Source of the DNA: JANOGU01 sp964499865
GTDB taxonomy: Bacteria; Pseudomonadota; Alphaproteobacteria; Rhodobacterales; Rhodobacteraceae
DNA: 24,801 nucleotides
Assembly (NCBI GenBank): GCA_964499865.1
Contig: CAZCPY010000039.1
Span: 1 to 24,801 of the forward strand
Direction of reading: 5' to 3'
A model generated the notes under the pieces. That model was not told the origin of the DNA, did no database searches, and worked only from the letters and a program-made list of their open reading frames with translations. How positions within the stretch are numbered: position 1 is the first letter of the stretch; every line of letters begins with the position of its first letter. A program made the translations under genes and the position numbers. This document shows, in pieces, positions 7,199 to 15,545 of the stretch.

Positions 7199-7581
7199 TC
7201 GGGGTCGACAGCAACCTTCTGTTGCGCTGGCTTCTGGATGACGATCCGGCCCAGACCGCCGCCGCCGCCGCGGCGCTTCAGGCGGGCGAGACGGTCCACC
7301 TCTGCGACATCGTGCTGGCCGAGGTCGCCTGGGTCCTGAACCGCACCTACCGGCTTCCGCGGCCGGCCGTTGCCCGGGCCTTGCGGCGCGTCCTGGGGTC
7401 CGCTGCCGTGGCAGTGTCACATCCTGCCGCGGTCGACGCGGCCCTGACCGCCTACGAAACCGGCGGTCCGGGGCTGGCCGACCACCTGATTGCCCATCTG
7501 AACCGTGCCGCAGGTTGCCGGACCACCCTGACCTTTGACAAGGAGGCAGGAGGCGCGAGCGCCTTCACCCTGCTGCCCTGA
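7195..7581 (+). CDS. PIN-domain ribonuclease toxin (VapC-like)
   Basis: A 128-residue PIN domain, the family of Mg2+-dependent RNases that form VapC toxins. The four expected acidic residues are present: D5 (GVDSN), E43 (LAEVAWVL), D96 (LADHLI) and D115 (TFDKEA), so it looks catalytically intact. The GTG start overlaps the antitoxin stop by 4 bp. The gene ends 9 bases before ureC, and the ureC Shine-Dalgarno includes its stop codon. The RNA target cannot be predicted. Confidence 0.85.
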   Translation: MIGVDSNLLLRWLLDDDPAQTAAAAAALQAGETVHLCDIVLAEVAWVLNRTYRLPRPAVARALRRVLGSAAVAVSHPAAVDAALTAYETGGPGLADHLIAHLNRAAGCRTTLTFDKEAGGASAFTLLP

Positions 7582-7584
7582 GGA
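7579..7584 (+). promoter_or_regulatory. ureC ribosome-binding site overlapping the toxin stop codon
   Basis: TGAGGA contains the TGA stop of the PIN toxin (7579-7581) and serves as Shine-Dalgarno six bases before the ureC ATG at 7591. Translation of ureC may therefore be coupled to that of the toxin. Confidence 0.6.
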
Positions 7585-7590
7585 CCACCC

Positions 7591-9300
7591 ATGCCCGCCA
7601 CCATCTCCCGCGCCGCCTATGCCGCCATGTTCGGGCCGACCACCGGCGACCGGGTGCGGCTGGCCGACACCGACCTGATCGTCGAGGTGGAGCGTGACCT
7701 CACCGTCTATGGCGAGGAGGTCAAGTTCGGCGGCGGCAAGGTGATCCGCGACGGGATGGGGCAGTATGTCCAACGGACGAACACGGCGTTCTACCACGCG
7801 GTCATCACCAATGCGCTGGTGATCGACTGGACCGGCATCTTCAAGGCCGACATCGGCCTGCGCGACGGGCGCATCGCGGGCATCGGCAAGGCCGGCAACC
7901 CCGACACCCAGCCCGGCGTCACGCTGGTGATCGGCCCGGGCACCGAGATCATCGCGGGCGAGGGCAGGATCCTGACCGCGGGCGGGATGGATGCGCATAT
8001 CCACTTCATCTGCCCCCAGCAGATCGAGGACGCGATCCATTCCGGCATCACCACGATGCTCGGCGGCGGCACGGGGCCCGCGCATGGCACGCTCGCCACC
8101 ACCTGCACGCCGGGCCCCTGGCACATCGGGCGGATGCTGCAGAGCTTCGACGCCTTCCCGGTGAACCTCGGCCTGTCGGCCAAGGGCAACGCCTCGCGCC
8201 CCGCCGCGCTGGTCGAGATGGTGGAGTCCGGGGCCTGCGCGATGAAGCTGCACGAGGACTGGGGCACCACGCCCGCCGCCATCGACTGCTGCCTGACCGT
8301 GGCGGACGCGATGGACGTGCAGGTGATGATCCACACCGACACGCTGAATGAATCGGGGTTCGTCGAGAACACGCTGGCCGCCATCGGCGGGCGCACGATC
8401 CACGCCTTCCACACCGAAGGCGCGGGCGGGGGCCATGCGCCGGACATCATCAAGGTGGTCAGCCACCCCAACGTGATCCCGTCCTCGACCAACCCGACGA
8501 TGCCCTACACGGTCAACACGATCGAGGAACACCTCGACATGCTGATGGTCTGCCACCACCTGTCCCGCTCGATCCCCGAGGACGTGGCCTTTGCCGAGTC
8601 CCGCATCCGGCGCGAGACCATCGCGGCCGAGGACATCCTGCACGACCTGGGCGCCTTCAGCGTGATTTCCTCGGACAGTCAGGCGATGGGGCGGGTGGGC
8701 GAGGTGATCACGCGCACCTGGCAGACGGCGCACAAGATGCGGGTGCAGCGCGGGCGGCTGGCGGGCGAGCGCGGCGACAACGACAACCTGCGCGTCCGCC
8801 GCTATGTCGCGAAATACACCATCAACCCTGCCATCGCGCATGGCATGGCCGACCACATCGGCAGCGTCGAGGTGGGCAAGCGCGCGGACCTGGTGCTGTG
8901 GTCGCCCGCCTTCTTCGGCGTCAAGCCCGAGATGGTACTGGTGGGCGGCATGATCGCGGTGGCGCAGATGGGCGATCCCAACGCCTCCATCCCCACGCCG
9001 CAGCCGGTCTATACCCGCCCGATGTTCGGGAGTTACGGCCGTGCGCGCACCGCGTCCTCGGTGGTCTTCCTCAGCCAGGCGGCGGTGGCGAACGGCACCG
9101 CGGCGCGGCTGGGGCTGGCCAAGGAGGCTTTGGCCGTGCGGGGCACGCGGACCATCGGCAAGGCGGACATGAAGCTGAACAACGCGCGCCCCACGGTCGA
9201 GGTGAACCCCGAAACCTACGAGGTGCGCGCGGATGGCGAGCTTCTGGTCTGCGAACCGGCCAGGGTGCTGCCGATGGCGCAGCGGTACTTCCTGTTCTAG
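7591..9300 (+). CDS. ureC: urease alpha subunit (catalytic)
   Basis: The 569-residue catalytic subunit carries the dinuclear nickel site. All key residues are present at two positions beyond Klebsiella numbering: nickel ligands H136 and H138 (DAHIHF), carbamylated K219 (MKLHEDWG), H248, H274 (FHTEGAGGGHAPD) and D362 (SSDSQAMGR), plus H221 and the flap C321-H322 (MVCHHL). The length is normal and the C-terminus (LPMAQRYFLF) is complete, so it should be active. Met218 before the carbamylated Lys, where Leu is common, is a mild variant. It lies 9 bases after the toxin gene instead of after ureB, and is followed by a 269-base gap. Confidence 0.97.
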   Translation: MPATISRAAYAAMFGPTTGDRVRLADTDLIVEVERDLTVYGEEVKFGGGKVIRDGMGQYVQRTNTAFYHAVITNALVIDWTGIFKADIGLRDGRIAGIGKAGNPDTQPGVTLVIGPGTEIIAGEGRILTAGGMDAHIHFICPQQIEDAIHSGITTMLGGGTGPAHGTLATTCTPGPWHIGRMLQSFDAFPVNLGLSAKGNASRPAALVEMVESGACAMKLHEDWGTTPAAIDCCLTVADAMDVQVMIHTDTLNESGFVENTLAAIGGRTIHAFHTEGAGGGHAPDIIKVVSHPNVIPSSTNPTMPYTVNTIEEHLDMLMVCHHLSRSIPEDVAFAESRIRRETIAAEDILHDLGAFSVISSDSQAMGRVGEVITRTWQTAHKMRVQRGRLAGERGDNDNLRVRRYVAKYTINPAIAHGMADHIGSVEVGKRADLVLWSPAFFGVKPEMVLVGGMIAVAQMGDPNASIPTPQPVYTRPMFGSYGRARTASSVVFLSQAAVANGTAARLGLAKEALAVRGTRTIGKADMKLNNARPTVEVNPETYEVRADGELLVCEPARVLPMAQRYFLF

Positions 9301-9338
9301 GGCGGCACCGCTGCGCGCGGACCCCGCACCGGCGGCGC

Positions 9339-9436
9339 CTTCCCTCCGCATCGCGGGGAGCGGCCGGGGCGGCCCATCGTCGCCGCCGGGCGCGCCCCCC
9401 CCACCCTCGCCCCCCCCACGAGGGCGGAGGGAAGCG
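9339..9436. repeat. C/G-rich dispersed repeat with inverted ends, in the ureC to DUF1127 gap
   Basis: CTTCCCTCCGC (9339-9349) and GCGGAGGGAAG (9424-9434) are exact 11-bp inverted ends. The right part (about 9386-9436) matches, in reverse complement, the last 51 bases of the window (24750-24800). It probably belongs to a genomic repeat family; it encodes nothing recognisable. The rest of the 9301-9569 gap holds no other feature I can support. Confidence 0.55.
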
Positions 9437-9569
9437 CGCGCGCGGCGGAGGCTGCGCGCGGCCATGCAGCGCATGCAGGGCGGGGTTGCGGTGCCGGAGG
9501 TGGTGCCCGCGGGACGCGCGGCCCATCTTCCACCTGTGGCCAAGGCCACGGAAGAAAAGGAAGATCACC

Positions 9570-9734
9570 ATGACTGCCCGCAGGGTGCTGTCCGCCATCG
9601 TCGATGCTCTCGGCGCCTTCGCGCAGCTGGGCCCCCGCGTCGCCCGGCTGGAGCGGCTCTATGCCACCCCGCAGGCCGACCTCGCCCGCCGTGGCACCAC
9701 GCGCGAGGCGGAAGTGGCGCGGCTGTTCCGATAG
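9570..9734 (+). CDS. 54-residue DUF1127-like miniprotein
   Basis: A small basic protein beginning MTARRVLSAIVDALGAF. Its C-terminal half, LERLYATPQADLARRGTTRE, resembles the DUF1127 pattern (L, several residues, ELA, G, TR) found in short proteins common in alphaproteobacteria, some of which bind RNA. The ATG is preceded by a purine-rich GGAAGAAAAGGAAG, a good ribosome-binding site that supports real translation. It sits between ureC and ureE. The frame is open much further upstream, but those parts have no start with a comparable site. The family match is by eye and tentative. Confidence 0.55.
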   Translation: MTARRVLSAIVDALGAFAQLGPRVARLERLYATPQADLARRGTTREAEVARLFR

Positions 9735-9924
9735 GATGCGATGTTGCGCGCCGGGGCCGGATGCGGCACGGTCGGGGCCGCCCCGACCCCGGACCGACCG
9801 CCATGCGCCCTGCCCTGACCGCCGCACCGCCGCCGCCTGACCCCCGGGCGAGGTGTCCGGGCGCCCGCGCGGTCGGCGCGGGCCTTGCTGCGGCAGCCTG
9901 CGCGACAGCGACAAAGGTGGCGGA
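9735..9924. other. gap between the miniprotein and ureE
   Basis: This 190-base stretch has no gene I can confirm. A 41-codon frame from 9803 ends in an ATGA overlap with the ureE start (9925-9928), which would fit translational coupling, but its Ala/Pro/Arg-rich product resembles nothing I recognise and has no clear ribosome-binding site. It may be a decayed small gene. Confidence 0.3.
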
Positions 9925-10548
9925 ATGACCCCGGATTTCAACGACCTGCCCCATGCGGCCCGGCTTCTGCGGGCGGGCACCTGGACCGGGCGCATCCCTT
10001 ATGACCTGGTGGTGCTGGCCTATGACGAGCGGTTCCTGCGCCGCAAGCGGCTGGTCACGGTGCATGACGAGGGGTTCTTCGTCAGCCTGCCCGAGGTCAC
10101 CTCGCTGGACCACCGCGACGCCTTCGAACTGATGGACGGCCGCCTGATCGAGGTGATCGCGGCAGAGGAGCCGGTGATGGAGGTGACGGGCGCGAACCTC
10201 GCCGCGCTCGCCTGGCACATCGGCAACCGGCACACGCCCTGTCAGGTCGAGGACCGCCGTCTGGTGATCCGGGCCGACCATGTGCTGGAGGGCATGCTGC
10301 GCGGCCTGGGGGCGCTGGTGGTCCACCGGATGGAGCCCTTCACGCCGCTTGGCGGGGCGTACGGGCACGGGCGGACGATGGGCCACGACCACGGGCCCGC
10401 CCATGCCCATGGTCCGGGCGGCCACACCCGCGACGAGACGCCCTCGGCCCGCCTGGTGCTGCCGCGCGCGCTGCGCGCGGCGCCGGCGGCAGTGGACCAC
10501 GAGCTGCCGCGCGAAGGCCCGTTCGGCACGGGGCCCTTCGACGAATGA
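9925..10548 (+). CDS. ureE: urease accessory nickel metallochaperone UreE
   Basis: A 207-residue nickel-binding chaperone that supplies Ni2+ for urease assembly. The core is recognised by LAWHIGNRHTPCQ and the ADHVLEGMLRGLGALV segment, followed by the PFTPLGGAYG motif. Residues 148-167 form a His-rich tail (HGR.MGHDHG..HAHG..GH), which in other UreE proteins stores extra nickel. About 40 more residues follow the tail. The ATG at 9925 has AGGTGG upstream. The stop overlaps the ureF start by 4 bp (ATGA), so the two are translationally coupled. Confidence 0.93.
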   Translation: MTPDFNDLPHAARLLRAGTWTGRIPYDLVVLAYDERFLRRKRLVTVHDEGFFVSLPEVTSLDHRDAFELMDGRLIEVIAAEEPVMEVTGANLAALAWHIGNRHTPCQVEDRRLVIRADHVLEGMLRGLGALVVHRMEPFTPLGGAYGHGRTMGHDHGPAHAHGPGGHTRDETPSARLVLPRALRAAPAAVDHELPREGPFGTGPFDE

Positions 10549-11210
10549 CCGCCCTGCCCCCCGCACGCGCATCCGAAGGGCTGGCGCTGCTGACGCTGAC
10601 GCAATGGCTGTCGCCCGCCTTTCCGACCGGGGGCTATGCGCATTCGCACGGGCTGGAACAGGCCGTGGCCGCGGGCGAGGTGGATGACGCGGCAACCGCG
10701 CGGGACTGGGTGGCCGACGTGCTGGAATACGGCGCGGGCTGGAGCGATGCGGTGCTGCTGGCCGAAAGCCTGCGGCCCGGGGCGGACCATGCGGCGCTGG
10801 CCGACCATGCGCGGGCGCTGGCGGGGTCGGATGCGCGCCTGCGCGAGACCCTGGCGCTGGGCGCGGCCTTCACCCGCGGGGTGAACGGGCTGACCGGCCT
10901 TGCCCGCGCCGACCGGCCCTTTCCGGTGGCGCTGGGGGCGGCGGCGCAGGACCTCGGGCTGCCGCCTGCCACGGTGATCGCGCTGGCCCTGCAGGCCTTT
11001 GCGACCAACCTGCAGACCATCGCCATCCGCATCGTGCCGCTCGGCCAGACCGAAGGCCACCGGGCGCTGGCGGGCCTTCACCCGCTGATCCTGCGGCTGG
11101 CGTCGGCGGCGGCGCGGGCCGGCCTGGCCGACCTGCGCAGCGCCGCCTTCCGCGCCGAGATGGCAGCGGCCTGGCACGAGGACCTGCAACCGAGGCTGTT
11201 CCGCACATGA
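10545..11210 (+). CDS. ureF: urease accessory protein UreF
   Basis: A 221-residue all-helical accessory protein that binds UreD and UreG and controls GTP-dependent nickel insertion. The family signature LTLTQWLSPAFPTGGYAHSHGLEQAV is near the N-terminus, and FATNLQTIAIRIVPLGQTEGHRAL lies in the C-terminal half. It overlaps ureE and ureG by 4 bp on either side (ATGA in both cases), giving a tightly coupled E-F-G block. Confidence 0.94.
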   Translation: MTALPPARASEGLALLTLTQWLSPAFPTGGYAHSHGLEQAVAAGEVDDAATARDWVADVLEYGAGWSDAVLLAESLRPGADHAALADHARALAGSDARLRETLALGAAFTRGVNGLTGLARADRPFPVALGAAAQDLGLPPATVIALALQAFATNLQTIAIRIVPLGQTEGHRALAGLHPLILRLASAAARAGLADLRSAAFRAEMAAAWHEDLQPRLFRT

Positions 11211-11833
11211 CCCATCACGGACCCCCGAACCATGGACCCCTGCGCGTGGGCATCGGCGGCCCGGTGGGCGCGGGCAAGACCACGCTGACCGAAAGGCTCG
11301 CCCGCGCCATGCGCGACCGCTGGTCGGTCGCCGTCATCACCAACGACATCTACACCCGCGAGGATGCCGAATACCTGATGCGCGTGCAGGCGCTTTCGTC
11401 CGACCGCATCCGCGGGGTCGAGACCGGGGGCTGCCCGCACACGGCGATCCGCGAGGATGCCTCGATCAACCTCGCGGCCTGCGCCGACCTCACGCGGTCG
11501 ATCCCGGGGCTGGAGGTGATCCTGATCGAGAGCGGCGGCGACAACCTGGCCGCGACCTTCTCGCCGGAACTCGCCGACCTCACGATCTATGTCATCGACA
11601 CGGCGGCGGGCCAGGACATCCCGCGCAAGCGGGGGCCGGGGGTGGCGAAGTCGGACCTGCTGGTCGTCAACAAGACCGACCTTGCCCCGCATGTGGGCGT
11701 GGACCTCGCCGAGCTCGAGGCCGATACCCGCAAGGCCCGCGGGCCGCGGCCCTACGTCATGGCGCAGCTGCGCCACGGGCGGGGGGTCGAGGAGGTGGTG
11801 GACTTCCTGCGCCGGGCCGGCGGCCTCGGCTGA
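11207..11833 (+). CDS. ureG: urease accessory GTPase UreG
   Basis: A 208-residue SIMIBI-class GTPase that hydrolyses GTP to drive nickel delivery. The P-loop GPVGAGKTT (18-26), the metal-binding C76-P-H78 in ETGGCPHTAIRED, the IESGGDNL segment and the guanine-specificity NKTDL are all intact. A short N-terminus with three His (H3, H4, H9) precedes the P-loop. It is the last urease gene in this block and faces the convergent MFS gene 25 bases away. Confidence 0.96.
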   Translation: MTHHGPPNHGPLRVGIGGPVGAGKTTLTERLARAMRDRWSVAVITNDIYTREDAEYLMRVQALSSDRIRGVETGGCPHTAIREDASINLAACADLTRSIPGLEVILIESGGDNLAATFSPELADLTIYVIDTAAGQDIPRKRGPGVAKSDLLVVNKTDLAPHVGVDLAELEADTRKARGPRPYVMAQLRHGRGVEEVVDFLRRAGGLG

Positions 11834-11835
11834 GG

Positions 11836-11865
11836 CGCCAGCGCTAGGCGCGCCAGCGCTAGGCG
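11836..11865. repeat. perfect 15-bp tandem duplication between convergent genes
   Basis: CGCCAGCGCTAGGCG occurs twice in direct contact (11836-11850 and 11851-11865). The right copy covers the stop codon and last codons of the minus-strand MFS gene. Each copy contains the palindrome AGCGCT, and the pair fills the gap after ureG. It could help bidirectional termination. Confidence 0.7.
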
Positions 11866-13034
11866 CGCTCGGCCGCGCTTGCGCGCCCGGCCGTCAGCGC
11901 CACCAGCACCAGCAGCAGCGCCAGCAGCGCGAAGGTGGCGCGGAAGCCGATGGTCTGGGCGGCGACGCCGATCGAGGCGGGGGCGACGAGGATGCCCGCG
12001 TAGCCCACCATGGTGACGGTCGCCATCGCCGTGCCGAAGGGCAGGCCCGGGTGGTTGCCCGCCGCCGAGAAGATCACCGGCACCATGTTGGCCACCCCCA
12101 CGCCTGCCACGGCGAAAGCCGCAAGCGCCAGCGGCACGGTGGGCGCCACGGTCGCCGCGACCAGTCCCCCTGCGGCCACCAGCCCAGAGACGCGCAGCGT
12201 CCGCACCGCGCCGAACCGGTTGCGCAGGCTGTCGCCGGCAAAACGCATCACCGCCATCGCGCCAGCAAAGGCCGCGAAGGCCAGCCCCGACTGCGTGATC
12301 GAGGCGCCGAGGTCCTGCCGGAGATAGAGCGCGCCCCAGTCCATGATCGCGCCTTCCGGCACCATGGCCGAAAGCGCCATCAGCCCCAGCAGCCACAGCG
12401 CCAGGTCGCGCGGCAGCAGGACCGCCGGGCCGCCGTCCGTGACCGGCGGCGGCGGGGGCGGCTGGTCCAGCAGGAAGGGCCGGGCCAGCAGCAGGGCGGC
12501 GAGGATCACCCCGCCCGCCGCCAGGGCATGGGTCTGGGCCCCCGCGGCCTCGACCACCGGGCCGCCGACGCCCGCGCCGACAAAGCCGCCGAGGCTCCAG
12601 AACCCGTGCGAGGACGACATGATGGCGCGGCCCAACCGGCGTTCGACCTCGACCGCATTGGCGTTCATCGCCACGTCCATCGACCCGCCGAACGCCCCCA
12701 GCATCGCCATCGCGGGTGCCAGCACCCAGAGCGAGGGCGCATAGACGATCAGCGGCAGCACCGGTGCCAGCAGAAGGCCGAAGACCGTGGTCACCCGCCG
12801 CGTGCCGTGGCTGCCGATCAGGCGGCCGGTGAACAGCATCGCGCCCACGGCGCCGATGCCGAGGCCCAGGATCAGCAGGCCGAGCGTCGCCTTGTCGATC
12901 CCGTGGCGCGGCAAGAGAAGCGGGATGTGAACCGCCCAGGCGCCCATGGCAAAGCCGTTGGCGGCAAACACCGCGGCCACCGCCCAGCGGGCGCGGCGCG
13001 CGTCATGGCGGGGGGTGTCCGGCGCGACGGTCAT
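11859..13034 (-). CDS. major facilitator superfamily transporter (YbjJ-like)
   Basis: A 391-residue inner-membrane protein with about 12 predicted helices in two halves. The half-joining loop contains a run of six prolines (LLDQPPPPPPVTDGG). The inter-helix loop GRLIGSHGTRR corresponds to MFS motif A. Segments such as GGSMDVAMNANAVEVER, SSSHGFWSLGG and IMDWGALYLR recall the E. coli YbjJ-type subgroup, mostly of unknown substrate. It is the third gene of a minus-strand run after a DUF3108 gene and hrpB, beginning 43 bases after the hrpB stop. A link to the urease genes is not implied. Confidence 0.8.
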   Translation of the reverse strand: MTVAPDTPRHDARRARWAVAAVFAANGFAMGAWAVHIPLLLPRHGIDKATLGLLILGLGIGAVGAMLFTGRLIGSHGTRRVTTVFGLLLAPVLPLIVYAPSLWVLAPAMAMLGAFGGSMDVAMNANAVEVERRLGRAIMSSSHGFWSLGGFVGAGVGGPVVEAAGAQTHALAAGGVILAALLLARPFLLDQPPPPPPVTDGGPAVLLPRDLALWLLGLMALSAMVPEGAIMDWGALYLRQDLGASITQSGLAFAAFAGAMAVMRFAGDSLRNRFGAVRTLRVSGLVAAGGLVAATVAPTVPLALAAFAVAGVGVANMVPVIFSAAGNHPGLPFGTAMATVTMVGYAGILVAPASIGVAAQTIGFRATFALLALLLVLVALTAGRASAAERA

Positions 13035-13077
13035 GTCGCGCGCTCTAGCCCGGCGGTGCGGCGGGGGAAAGGGGGGC

Positions 13078-15495
13078 TCAGGTCCCGCGCGGCTTGACGC
13101 GCAGGGTGGGGTCGGCCTGGCGGGGGTCTTCGGGCCAGGGGTGGCGGGGGTAGCGGCCGCGCATGTCGCGGCGCACGTCGGCGTAGGACGTGGCCCAGAA
13201 GCCGGGCAGGTCCTGCGTCACCTGCACCGGCCTGCCCCCCGGCGACAGCAGCGTCAGCCGCAGCGGCAGGCGTTGCGTGCCGACGGTGGGGTGGACGGTT
13301 TCGCCGAACAGCTCCTGCAGGCGCAGCTCCACCCCCGGCGCCTCGCCGTGGTAGTCGATGGGGATGCGGCGGCCGAGCGGGGTTTCGTAATGCGCGGGGG
13401 CCAGGCGCTCGAGGCGCTGCTGCTGGTCCCGGGTCAGTCCCGCGGCCAGCACCGGGGCGAGGTCGAGGGCGCGCAGGTCGGCCACCGTCCTGAGGTCCGC
13501 CAGATGCGGCAGCAGCGGCGGCCAGTCGATCAGGCGTTCGTCGGTGGGCGGCCAGCCCTCGCCTTCGGCGGCCAGCCTGATCCGGGCGGCAAGGCGGCGG
13601 GCGGCCGGTGTCCAGGGCAGGCCCGCCTGGCGCAGGCCGTCGCGCGCGGCCTGTGCCAGGGCCTCCGGCGGGGCTTCCGGCCAGGGACGGTCGGACAGGA
13701 CCAGCGCGCCAAGCCGTTCCAGGCGCCGGGCCAGCACGCGGCCCGCGCGGGGTGACCAGAGGCAGGCATCCTCGCGGGTGATGCGGTCGGCGAAGAGCGC
13801 GCGCAGTTCGGCTTCGGTCAGCGCGGCGGCCTGGCGGATGCGCGCCTCGCGCGGGTCGCCGTCGAGGTCGGTGGCGACGATCAGCGGCGCGGCGGCCAGC
13901 GGCGTGCCCTCGTCCATCCGCGCGCCCTTGCCGTTCGCGAGCAGGAACCGCGGCGCCTCGCCCTCGCGCCTCTGGGCGATGCGGTCGGGATAGGCGAGCG
14001 CCGCCATGGCGCCGGGCGACAACGTGTGGCTTGTGCGCGGGGCCAGCGCCTTGAGACGCGCGGCCTCGGTCCGCAGGCGGTCGAGCGTGCCGGGGTCGGG
14101 GGGAAAGGGCGTGCGGTCGCCCCGAAGGGCCGCCAGGCGCAGGGAAAGGTCGGGCGGCGCGCCGCGCAGGGGGTCGCGGTCGGCGAGCAGCGCGGCGAGC
14201 GGGGCGGCGGCGGGGCCCGCGACGGCCAGCATGTGGGCAAGCCGCGGGTGCAGCGGCACGGCGGCCAGCGCCCGGCCGTGGTCGGTGATCCTGTGCGCGC
14301 CGTCCAGCGCGCCCAGATCGGCCAGCAGCGCCCGCGCCTCGGCCAGCGCAGGGGCCGGCGGCGGGGTCAGGAAGCGCAGGCCCTGATCGCCGCCCCAGAG
14401 CGCCAGATCAAGCGCCAGGCCGGCCAGGTCGGCCGCGGCGATTTCCGGCGGCGGGTATGGGCTTAGCGCGCCTTCTTCACCCCGGGTCCAGAGCCTGTGG
14501 CAGACCCCCGGCGCGGTGCGGCCCGCGCGGCCGCGGCGCTGGTCGGCCTCGGCCCGCGTCACCCGTTCGGTCACCAGACGCGACATGCCCGAGGCCGGGT
14601 CGTGCCGCAGCCGCCGGGCGCGGCCTGCGTCCACCACGATGCGGATGCCGGGGATGGTCAGCGAGGTCTCGGCGATGGCGGTTGCCAGCACCACCTTGCG
14701 CAGGCCCGGCGGCTCGGGCGCCAGCGCCGCCCTTTGCGCCGCAAGGTCCATCGCGCCGAAGAGCGGTCGGACAGCCACGCCCGGCAGCGGCCCCAGGGCG
14801 GCGGCGGTGCGGCGGATCTCGCCCTCTCCCGGCAGGAAGGCCAGCAGGTCGCCGGGGTCGCGGTCAAGGGCGTCGCGGATCAGGGCGGCGGTCTCGGGCT
14901 CCAGCCTTGCGTCGGGGCGCAGGGGGCGGGAAAGCCGGAGCGTCTCGACCGGGTGGCTGGTGCCCGCCGAGGTGACGACGGGCGCTCCCATCAGGGCGGC
15001 CACCGGTTCGGCATCCAGCGTGGCGGACATCACCAGCAGGACAAGGTCATCCCGCAGCGCCCCGCGCACGTCGAGCGCCAGCGCGAGGCCAAGGTCGGCG
15101 TTCAGCGAGCGTTCGTGGAATTCGTCGAAGACCAGCGCGCCGATGCCGTCCAGCGACGGGTCGGACTGGAGCATGCGGGTCAGGATGCCTTCGGTGACGA
15201 CCTCGATGCGGGTGGCGTCCGAGACCCGCGTATCCCCGCGCATCCTGTAGCCCACGGTCCGGCCCACGGCCTCGCCCAGCGTCGCGGCCATGCGTTCGGC
15301 CGCGGCGCGGGCGGCCAGGCGGCGGGGTTCCAGCATGACGATGCAGCCGCGGGTCAGGCCGGCGTCCAGCATCGCGAGCGGCACGCGCGTGGTCTTGCCC
15401 GCCCCCGGCGGCGCCTGAAGGACGGCCATGCCATGGCTCCTCAGCGCCGACAGAAGGGCGGGAAGGGCGTCGTCGATGGGAAGGGCATCCGGCAC
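13078..15495 (-). CDS. hrpB: ATP-dependent RNA helicase HrpB
   Basis: An 805-residue DEAH-box-type helicase. Visible motifs are Walker A APPGAGKTT (28-36), DEFH (124-127), SATLDA, and QRRGRAGRTAPG of the second RecA-like domain, followed by the helicase-associated and HrpB C-terminal regions (QELFGETVHPTV, PLRLTLLSPGGRPVQVTQDLPGFW). The cellular role of HrpB is poorly known. The GTG at 15495 gives the usual family start (PIDDALPALL). An upstream in-frame ATG at 15573 would add 26 Arg/Gly/Ala residues translated from a tandem repeat and is unlikely. It is transcribed after the DUF3108 gene. Confidence 0.92.
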   Translation of the reverse strand: MPDALPIDDALPALLSALRSHGMAVLQAPPGAGKTTRVPLAMLDAGLTRGCIVMLEPRRLAARAAAERMAATLGEAVGRTVGYRMRGDTRVSDATRIEVVTEGILTRMLQSDPSLDGIGALVFDEFHERSLNADLGLALALDVRGALRDDLVLLVMSATLDAEPVAALMGAPVVTSAGTSHPVETLRLSRPLRPDARLEPETAALIRDALDRDPGDLLAFLPGEGEIRRTAAALGPLPGVAVRPLFGAMDLAAQRAALAPEPPGLRKVVLATAIAETSLTIPGIRIVVDAGRARRLRHDPASGMSRLVTERVTRAEADQRRGRAGRTAPGVCHRLWTRGEEGALSPYPPPEIAAADLAGLALDLALWGGDQGLRFLTPPPAPALAEARALLADLGALDGAHRITDHGRALAAVPLHPRLAHMLAVAGPAAAPLAALLADRDPLRGAPPDLSLRLAALRGDRTPFPPDPGTLDRLRTEAARLKALAPRTSHTLSPGAMAALAYPDRIAQRREGEAPRFLLANGKGARMDEGTPLAAAPLIVATDLDGDPREARIRQAAALTEAELRALFADRITREDACLWSPRAGRVLARRLERLGALVLSDRPWPEAPPEALAQAARDGLRQAGLPWTPAARRLAARIRLAAEGEGWPPTDERLIDWPPLLPHLADLRTVADLRALDLAPVLAAGLTRDQQQRLERLAPAHYETPLGRRIPIDYHGEAPGVELRLQELFGETVHPTVGTQRLPLRLTLLSPGGRPVQVTQDLPGFWATSYADVRRDMRGRYPRHPWPEDPRQADPTLRVKPRGT

Positions 15496-15545
15496 CCGGG
15501 CCTTATGGGGCCGGGCGGGGGCGGCGGTCCAGTGGCGCCTGCCCG

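Noticed and set aside
6932..7581. Interpretation of the AbrB/PIN pair as urease-specific regulators
   Set aside because: The residues and gene order are those of an ordinary type II toxin-antitoxin pair; nothing in the sequence shows direct control of urease beyond position.
5423..9549. Very long minus-strand frames opposite the cyclase, AhpD-like gene and ureC
   Set aside because: They are antisense shadows of conserved genes; their products are His/Arg/Gly-rich with no family pattern.
9803..9928. 41-codon frame overlapping the ureE start in ATGA
   Set aside because: The overlap is suggestive, but there is no ribosome-binding site, no hydrophobic or other recognisable pattern, and the composition is typical of random GC-rich DNA.
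11589..13097. Plus-strand frame of about 500 codons running from ureG through the MFS gene
   Set aside because: Beyond ureG it is antisense to a clear 12-helix transporter and its composition is Arg/His/Gln-rich shadow sequence.
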